A stretch of 11,278 nt of DNA from Nitriliruptorales bacterium (GTDB lineage Bacteria > Actinomycetota > Nitriliruptoria > Euzebyales > Egibacteraceae): NCBI GenBank assembly GCA_007133145.1, contig SLNF01000288.1:1-11278 (forward strand), in the 5' to 3' direction. Below the pieces are notes generated by a model that was given only the letters and a program-made list of their open reading frames with translations, searched no databases and was not told where the DNA came from. Both the position numbers and the translations under genes were made by a program. Below, one piece after another: positions 6,365-9,992 of the stretch (the stretch's first letter is position 1; the number at the start of each line of letters is the position of its first letter).

Positions 6365-7345
6365 TCACGATGTGCTGACGCGGACCGCCTCGTGGGGCTC
6401 GGGCTCGGGCACGGCGCCGCCATGGAGGATGCCCGCGAGGACCTCAGCGGCGCGGGCCATCGCCGGGGTGGCGCGACTGAACAGCGTCGTGGCGTCGGTG
6501 GCCCACCAGCGGTCCTGCCGGACCGCGCGGAGACCCGCGACCTCCGGGCGCGCGAGGAGCTCGCGGCTCTCGGCGATCGTCGCCTCGAGCCCGTAGCCGC
6601 AGGGCATCGCGACGACGATGTCGGGGTCGCAGGCGGCGATGACGTCCCAGTCCGACCGCGCCGAGGGTTCCCCGGGGCGGATGAGGGGGTGCGTGCCCCC
6701 GGCGATCTCGACGAGCTCGGGGACCCAGTGCCCCCCGATGAACGGCGGGTCGCTCCACTCGAGCGTGAGCACCGTCGGTCGTGGCAGCCCCGCGACTCGG
6801 TCGGCCACTCTCTCGTGACGGGTGGTGATGTCCGCGATGAGCTCCCTCGCCTTGCGCTCGCGGCCCACCGCCTTGCCGAGCACGCGGAGGTCCTCGTTGA
6901 GGCTCGCCACCGAGGTCGCCTCGAGGGCGATGAGCTCGGCCCCCTCCGGTAGCGCCGCGACGACGTCGCGGCTGTCGACGGCGCAGACGTCGCAGACCTC
7001 CTGGGCGACGACGACGTCGGGGGAGAGCCGGTCGAGGCCCTCGGCGTCGGTGCGGTAGAGCGCGGTGCCGCTGAGCACGGCGTCGACGACCTCACGGTCG
7101 ACCTCGTGGGGGGGCACGACGCCGGCCTCCTGCGACGCCGAGGCCAGGGCGCTCGAGGTGAGCACGGGCTTGCCCTCGGCCGCAGGGTGGTCGCACGCGT
7201 GGGAGACGCCGACGAGGTGCGCCTCGAGGCCGAGCGCGGCGACGAGGTCGGTGCCCGCGGGGATGAGGCTCGCGATCCGCGGCGCCCCACGCTCGTCGCC
7301 CGGTGTGGCGTCCGGTCGGGGGGCGGCCGAGGTCTCGGGCGGCAT
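6365..7345 (-). CDS. Cobalamin-binding-protein-like (BtuF/TroA-type) protein without signal peptide
   Basis: A 326-residue protein of the periplasmic-binding fold annotated as cobalamin-binding or BtuF-like. Marks: RIASLIPAGTDLVAALGLEAHLVGVSH (23-49), LYRTDAEGLDRLSPDVVVAQEVCDVCAVD (96-124), LEWSDPPFIGGHWVPELVEIAGG (195-217), ADP-like CDPDIVVAMPCGYGLE (239-254) and the closing FSRATPAMARAAEVLAGILH. Unlike true BtuF, it has no signal peptide or lipobox: residues 1-20 are polar and Pro/Ala-rich, so it is probably cytoplasmic. No BtuC/BtuD permease or ATPase is in the window, and no cobalamin riboswitch is visible upstream. A C118-x-x-C121 pair and C249 could bind metal or act in redox chemistry. 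The ATG at 7345 has GAGAGGAG at 7351-7358. Binding of a corrinoid is family-based inference; the subgroup's real ligand is unproven. Confidence 0.85.
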   Translation of the reverse strand: MPPETSAAPRPDATPGDERGAPRIASLIPAGTDLVAALGLEAHLVGVSHACDHPAAEGKPVLTSSALASASQEAGVVPPHEVDREVVDAVLSGTALYRTDAEGLDRLSPDVVVAQEVCDVCAVDSRDVVAALPEGAELIALEATSVASLNEDLRVLGKAVGRERKARELIADITTRHERVADRVAGLPRPTVLTLEWSDPPFIGGHWVPELVEIAGGTHPLIRPGEPSARSDWDVIAACDPDIVVAMPCGYGLEATIAESRELLARPEVAGLRAVRQDRWWATDATTLFSRATPAMARAAEVLAGILHGGAVPEPEPHEAVRVSTS

Positions 7346-7369
7346 CGTGGCTCCTCTCGCGGAGCGTGC

Positions 7370-7399
7370 ACGGTACCCGACCGTGCCCGTTTTGGGTAC
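7370..7399 (-). promoter_or_regulatory. -10-like TACCGT and GTACCC/GGGTAC inverted repeat upstream of the cobalamin-binding-like gene
   Basis: On the minus strand TACCGT (7375 down to 7370) is a TANNNT -10 that would give a leader of about 18 bases carrying the ribosome site. GTACCC (7373-7378) and GGGTAC (7394-7399) form an inverted repeat with a 15-base gap, 21 bp centre to centre, covering the -10 and -35 positions. It lies in the 134-base gap to the divergent LysM gene and could serve either. No regulator gene is adjacent. Confidence 0.35.
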
Positions 7400-7479
7400 G
7401 CCGGGGACCCCGACCGGTAGAGCCTGCCTCCACACGGGCCCGCCGCGTGCTTTCATGGGGTCCCGAGCTGGAGGAGAGC

Positions 7480-7818
7480 ATGCGCGGAGGACGCACGATC
7501 GTCGCGCTCGCGCTCGCGGGCCTGCTGGCGGCCTGCGGCGGCGAGGACGAGGACGAGGACCTGGGTGCCGACCTCCTCGACCCTGAGCCCACCGAGGACC
7601 CGACGCCGGCCGAGGACCCGGAGCCCACCGAGGACCCCGAGCCCACCGAGGACCCCGAGGACGACGCCGAGAGCGCGGAGACCTACGAGGTGCAGTCGGG
7701 CGACACCCTCATCGGCATCGCCGAGGAGTTCGGTGTCGAGGTCGACGACCTCATCGACGCCAACGACATCGACGACCCCGACCTCCTGCAGGTCGGTGAG
7801 GAGCTCGTCATCCCCTGA
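7480..7818 (+). CDS. Small LysM-domain lipoprotein
   Basis: 112 residues in three parts. First, a lipoprotein signal peptide with lipobox LAAC, C19 being lipidated. Second, an acidic Pro/Glu/Asp/Thr linker (20-68) built from EPTEDP-type repeats. Third, one C-terminal LysM domain (69-112): YEVQSGDTLIGIAEEFGVEV, then LIDANDIDDPDLLQVGEELVIP, the canonical peptidoglycan-binding repeat. There is no catalytic domain, so it probably anchors between membrane and cell wall or is a non-enzymatic cell-wall binder. The ATG at 7480 is preceded by GGAGGAG, a strong ribosome site. It is divergent from the cobalamin-binding-like gene, and its last 11 bases overlap the 3' end of the convergent lipoprotein gene. 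Lysine is absent and the charge is highly negative. Confidence 0.88.
   Translation: MRGGRTIVALALAGLLAACGGEDEDEDLGADLLDPEPTEDPTPAEDPEPTEDPEPTEDPEDDAESAETYEVQSGDTLIGIAEEFGVEVDDLIDANDIDDPDLLQVGEELVIP
7585..7656 (+). repeat. Four tandem 18-bp units coding the EPTEDP linker
   Basis: Units start at 7585, 7603, 7621 and 7639; the third and fourth are identical (GAGCCCACCGAGGACCCC), the first differs only in its last base, the second is more diverged. The reading frame is kept (six residues per unit), so copy-number change would alter linker length without frameshift. Confidence 0.85.
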
Positions 7819-8878
7819 CACACGGCACGTGCCAGAGGTCGCCGATGCGCTCGCTCACGAGCGCGTAGCCGCAGCCGTCGGCATCCCAGGCCACGGCCTC
7901 GGCCTGTGGGAGCAGTGGCCCGGGGACCTCCTCGGCATCCCACCCCGGCAGTGAGGCGAGGTCCGCGTCCGGCCCGGGGGGCGTGAGCAGCACGACATGG
8001 TCGTAGGTGCGCAGCAGCACGCGTCCGTCGCCGGCCACCGACCCGCCGGTCACGACGTCGCCGACGACGGGCCCGAGCACGCGGCGTCGCGGTGCCGGCA
8101 GCGTGAGCCGCCCGACCTCCTCGAGGACCCCGTTGGCGAAGGCCGACGCGGTGTAGAGCCGCGTGGGGCCGGTCTCGTCGCGTTCGGCGTCGAAGGTCGC
8201 CTTCGTCACGAGATGCGGCCGGCCGTCGGCGTCGACGAGGAGGGCCTCGGCGTCGTGGGGGCCGTCGGGGTAGACCAACCGCGCGACGTCGGCGGGCAGC
8301 GGTGCCGTGGGCAGGGTCCCCTCGAGGTCGGGTTCGACGATGCGGTGGACCTCGACGTGCTCGCGTGAGCGGAGGTTGTCGCCGATGTCGCCAATGTAGA
8401 GGCACGAGCGGGCGTCGTCGGGTCCGCAGGGCGCGACCTCGAGCGACTCGGTGTCGACGGCGTCGAGGCCGGCGATGCGCAGCGGGCCGTGCAGCCGGGC
8501 CCGGCCGTCGAGGAGCCAGACGGCGTCGGTGCCGGGCCGGTCGTTGAGGAGGTAGCGCCATCCGGGGTTGCGTGCGCTCGCGGCGAGCCCCGAGGCCCCG
8601 GGGACCCTCGAGGCGTCGAAGCGACCGAGCAGCGTGGGTGACCCGAAGGCCGTCGCCTGCGCGTCCTGCTCCGGTGTCGGGCCCGCCGCGGGTGCCGAGG
8701 GTACGGGGGCGGCCGTGGGGTGTGGCTCCTCGGCGCCGCGAGGGCTCGGCCGGTCGGGCTCGACCGGCGTCGCGCGGGCGAGGGGAGGCTCGGGATCGGC
8801 GCGCTGTCCGGGGGTGGCGCAGCCGGCGAGGGCGGCGAGCGTGAGCGTCGCGAGGGCGACGGCGGTCAGGCTGCGCAT
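7808..8878 (-). CDS. Secreted lipoprotein with probable beta-propeller domain, function unknown
   Basis: 356 residues. A signal peptide with lipobox LAGC (C20) is followed by a Pro/Ala-rich wall-spanning linker (21-75) and a globular domain (about 78-356). Spaced blade-like motifs support a propeller: SGLAASARNPGWRYLLND (96-113), DTESLEVAP (142-150), CLYIGDIGDN (159-168), DGPHDAEALLVD (205-216), VTGGSVAGDGRVLLRTYD (276-293), and QAEAVAWDADGCGYALVSE (325-343). The recurring acidic-Glu-hydrophobic core recalls phytase-like or esterase-like propeller proteins, but I cannot assign a family or activity. Cysteines (C151, C159, C336, C353) could form two disulfides, fitting an exported protein. The ATG at 8878 is chosen because it opens the signal peptide; no Shine-Dalgarno is seen, so it may be leaderless. 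A start at 8965 would add 29 residues before the signal peptide. The 3' end overlaps the LysM gene by 11 bases. Confidence 0.82.
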   Translation of the reverse strand: MRSLTAVALATLTLAALAGCATPGQRADPEPPLARATPVEPDRPSPRGAEEPHPTAAPVPSAPAAGPTPEQDAQATAFGSPTLLGRFDASRVPGASGLAASARNPGWRYLLNDRPGTDAVWLLDGRARLHGPLRIAGLDAVDTESLEVAPCGPDDARSCLYIGDIGDNLRSREHVEVHRIVEPDLEGTLPTAPLPADVARLVYPDGPHDAEALLVDADGRPHLVTKATFDAERDETGPTRLYTASAFANGVLEEVGRLTLPAPRRRVLGPVVGDVVTGGSVAGDGRVLLRTYDHVVLLTPPGPDADLASLPGWDAEEVPGPLLPQAEAVAWDADGCGYALVSERIGDLWHVPCVRG

Positions 8879-8884
8879 GGGCCC

Positions 8885-8890
8885 ATCATC
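8885..8890 (-). promoter_or_regulatory. Possible leaderless -10 (GATGAT) before the propeller lipoprotein
   Basis: On the minus strand GATGAT is followed by six bases (GGGCCC) and the ATG at 8878, the same spacing as at the alpha-glucosidase and tetR. The hexamer departs from TANNNT at its first base, so this is a weak call resting mainly on spacing and on absence of a Shine-Dalgarno site. Confidence 0.25.
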
Positions 8891-8951
8891 GCCGTCGGCG
8901 CGCGCGGGGGCGAGGCCGCGCGCCGGGGGCGATCGGCGCTGCCGTCGGACG

Positions 8952-8984
8952 GCCTCCCTGCCCATCCCGCCGGGGCAGGGAGGC
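8952..8984. terminator. 12-bp perfect hairpin (bidirectional terminator-like)
   Basis: GCCTCCCTGCCC at 8952-8963 pairs perfectly with 8973-8984 over a 9-base loop. No T-run flanks it. It lies upstream of the minus-strand lipoprotein start, where no annotated gene ends, so it may terminate a minus-strand transcript arising in the gap, insulate the lipoprotein gene, or attenuate a longer leader. Confidence 0.5.
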
Positions 8985-9040
8985 GCGACGTCGACGGCGC
9001 TGGTGCGGCCATCGCGGCGTCCGCCCGCGACGTCACTGCA

Positions 9041-9069
9041 TAGTCACAGAGGGTAGCGAGCATTACTAT
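9041..9069 (+). promoter_or_regulatory. Possible plus-strand promoter TAGTCA-N17-TACTAT
   Basis: TAGTCA (9041-9046) and TACTAT (9064-9069) match 4 of 6 bases each of the sigma70 consensus at ideal 17-base spacing. The local base composition is distinctly less GC-rich than its surroundings. Predicted start is near 9076, upstream of the GTGA-loop hairpin. No gene follows directly. Confidence 0.3.
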
Positions 9070-9100
9070 CGCCCCTTCGGAGTGTTTCCCCTGTCGATCG

Positions 9101-9118
9101 ACCCTCCGTGAGGAGGGT
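9101..9118 (+). repeat. Hairpin ACCCTCC-GTGA-GGAGGGT with GNRA-type tetraloop
   Basis: A perfect 7-bp stem closed by GUGA, a GNRA tetraloop, which suggests an RNA structure. The 3' arm contains GGAGG, a Shine-Dalgarno-like sequence, 6 bases before an ATG at 9125 that opens a 5-codon frame (MARSD, stop at 9140-9142). In the other orientation the loop reads TCAC and is not GNRA. Confidence 0.45.
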
Positions 9119-9215
9119 TGGTGGATGGCCCGCTCGGACTAGTCCCCGCTCGGCCGTCACGCCGTCCGTCCCGCGTCCGCGCGGTGCCCGCGCTCGGCAC
9201 GCCCGCCCTCGAGAA

Positions 9216-9242
9216 GATCCTTGACCGGACGGCCCAAGGATC
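9216..9242. promoter_or_regulatory. Perfect 8-bp dyad GATCCTTG-N11-CAAGGATC covering a promoter
   Basis: GATCCTTG (9216-9223) and CAAGGATC (9235-9242) are exact inverted copies, 19 bp centre to centre. The left arm contains the start of the -35 box and the right arm ends one base before the -10, so a dimeric regulator here would control the promoter at 9221-9249. Confidence 0.5.
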
Positions 9243-9249
9243 GCATAGT
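9221..9249 (+). promoter_or_regulatory. Sigma70-type promoter TTGACC-N17-CATAGT
   Basis: TTGACC (9221-9226) matches 5 of 6 and CATAGT (9244-9249) 4 of 6 consensus bases, at exactly 17 bases. With the tetR promoter this is the best-formed promoter in the window. Predicted start is about 9254-9256. Confidence 0.65.
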
Positions 9250-9254
9250 GGGAA

Positions 9255-9306
9255 GCCAACCCCGCCCGACGAGGGCCCCTGCTTCCCGCCGCAGGGGCCC
9301 TTCGTC
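9255..9306 (+). ncRNA. Candidate short non-coding RNA
   Basis: From the predicted start near 9255, about 13 bases of C-rich single strand (containing ACCCCGCCC) lead directly into a stem of about 15 bp (9268-9306) with loop TTCCCGCC. There is room only for a transcript of about 50-60 bases and no coding frame. Single-stranded C-rich segments of this kind pair with G-rich ribosome sites in known actinobacterial small RNAs, such as the 6C RNA of mycobacteria, but this sequence does not show the two C6 loops of 6C, so it would be a different RNA. It could instead be an attenuator ahead of tetR. Confidence 0.4.
9268..9306 (+). terminator. Strong terminator-like hairpin
   Basis: AGGGCCCCTGC (9272-9282) pairs perfectly with GCAGGGGCCCT (9291-9301); GACG (9268-9271) and CGTC (9303-9306) extend the stem with T9302 bulged. 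The loop is eight bases. No T-run follows, only a short mixed TTCGTCTGC. It is the most stable hairpin in the window. Confidence 0.65.
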
Positions 9307-9353
9307 TGCGCTCCTCGACCGCTGCGCCCGCGGTCGTCGCGGCGCCGCCCCTG

Positions 9354-9392
9354 ACGTCGTGTCCTGACACGGTGTCAGGAGCGACGTAGGTT
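9354..9392 (+). promoter_or_regulatory. tetR promoter with overlapping palindromic operator
   Basis: The operator is TCCTGACAC-G-GTGTCAGGA (9362-9380), a perfect 19-bp dyad of TetR-family type. An outer pair, ACGTCG (9354-9359) and CGACGT (9382-9387), makes a nested, nearly symmetrical 34-bp dyad. The promoter is CTGACA (9364-9369), 17 bases, then TAGGTT (9387-9392), ending six bases before the ATG at 9399, so the message is probably leaderless. The operator covers the -35 and most of the spacer, which indicates autorepression of the tetR-exporter operon. Confidence 0.8.
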
Positions 9393-9398
9393 GGGGGC

Positions 9399-9983
9399 AT
9401 GTCGACGACCGCCACTCCTGCCGAGCCAACCGCCAGAGCGCTGCTCGACGCCGCCCTGCGCGTCTTCGCCGAGCAGGGCGTGCGGGCGGCGCGGATGGAG
9501 GACGTTGCCGCGGCCGCGGGGGTCTCCCGGGCGACGCTCTACTACCACTTCCGCTCCCGTGAGGCGCTGCTCGAGGCCCTCCTGCTCGACGGCGTCGACG
9601 GGCTCGCCGAGGCGGTGACCGGGACGATCGAGGCGGGTGGGGCCGTCGAGGACGTCGTCGCTGCGGCGATCCGCTACTTCGCCGAGCACGCCGGTCTCGT
9701 GCGCCTGCTCGTCACCGAGCTGTGGGCGCTGCCCGAGGAGCCCGGGCGGCTCGCCGCGCGCCTCGAGGAAGCCGTCGTCGGTCCGCTCGCCGACCGCATC
9801 GCCGAGGGCATCGCCCGTGGTGAGCTGCGGCACTGCGAGCCGCGCATCGCCGCGGCGGCGCTCATGGGCCAGGTCGAGGCCGTCGTCGGCTCCCGCCTGC
9901 TGCGCGAGGAGCCGCTCGGCCTCGACAGCGTCGAGCCGGAGCTCGTCGCCTTCACGCGCGCTGCGCTCGCTCCCGAGTCGTAG
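9399..9983 (+). CDS. TetR-family transcriptional regulator
   Basis: A 194-residue one-component repressor. The N-terminal DNA-binding domain (about 11-58) has the standard layout: RALLDAALRVFAEQGV, then the helix-turn-helix MEDVAAAAGVSRATLYYHF (33-51), and SREALLEALL. The helical C-terminal half (about 65-194) is the dimer and ligand domain; it is variable in this family, so the ligand cannot be read. The ATG at 9399 is preferred: a good -35/-10 pair places the transcript start at the codon, and no Shine-Dalgarno precedes it. The perfect palindrome over its promoter implies autorepression relieved by an effector. The exporter gene starts 9 bases after its stop, so the effector is probably a substrate of that exporter, as in many TetR-RND pairs. 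Length is normal. Confidence 0.93.
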   Translation: MSTTATPAEPTARALLDAALRVFAEQGVRAARMEDVAAAAGVSRATLYYHFRSREALLEALLLDGVDGLAEAVTGTIEAGGAVEDVVAAAIRYFAEHAGLVRLLVTELWALPEEPGRLAARLEEAVVGPLADRIAEGIARGELRHCEPRIAAAALMGQVEAVVGSRLLREEPLGLDSVEPELVAFTRAALAPES

Positions 9984-9992
9984 GGCCGCCCC

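Larger units (their letters stand above)
8879..9398. other. 520-base non-coding region with multiple hairpins and promoters
   Basis: No frame here looks coding: candidates are Arg/Pro-rich and lack family motifs or credible starts. In order it holds a possible leaderless -10 for the minus-strand lipoprotein, a 12-bp perfect hairpin (8952-8984), paired GTCAC direct repeats (9032-9047), a weak plus-strand promoter (9041-9069), a GTGA-loop hairpin (9101-9118) beside a 5-codon frame, a palindrome GGACTAGTCC (9136-9145), a well-formed promoter plus hairpin (9216-9306), and the tetR operator. It is far longer and more structured than the other gaps. Confidence 0.7.

Noticed and set aside
6289..7371. 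Upstream extension of the COG4315 lipoprotein frame as a 532-residue protein
   Set aside because: The extension is a Ser/Arg/Pro-rich out-of-frame reading of the cobalamin-binding-like gene. The lipoprotein signal peptide and a strong GGGAGGAG site fix the start at 6288.
7346..7456. Longer start at 7456 for the cobalamin-binding-like protein
   Set aside because: The extra 37 residues show no signal peptide or family similarity, and they cover a probable promoter; ATG 7345 has a strong ribosome site.
7346..7479. Cobalamin riboswitch upstream of the cobalamin-binding-like gene
   Set aside because: The predicted leader is too short and no B12-box-like sequence is visible.
9216..9249. MerR-type promoter (dyad inside a stretched spacer)
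   Set aside because: The spacer is 17 bases, not the 19-20 typical of MerR-controlled promoters, and the dyad extends over the -35.
9255..9306. Calling the candidate small RNA a 6C RNA
   Set aside because: It is C-rich but lacks the two hairpins with six-cytosine loops that define 6C, so only the general resemblance is recorded.
9118..9354. 78-codon plus-strand frame in the region before tetR
   Set aside because: Arg/Pro-rich with no motifs; its start is too close to the GGAGG, and it would run through the promoter and terminator hairpin at 9216-9306.
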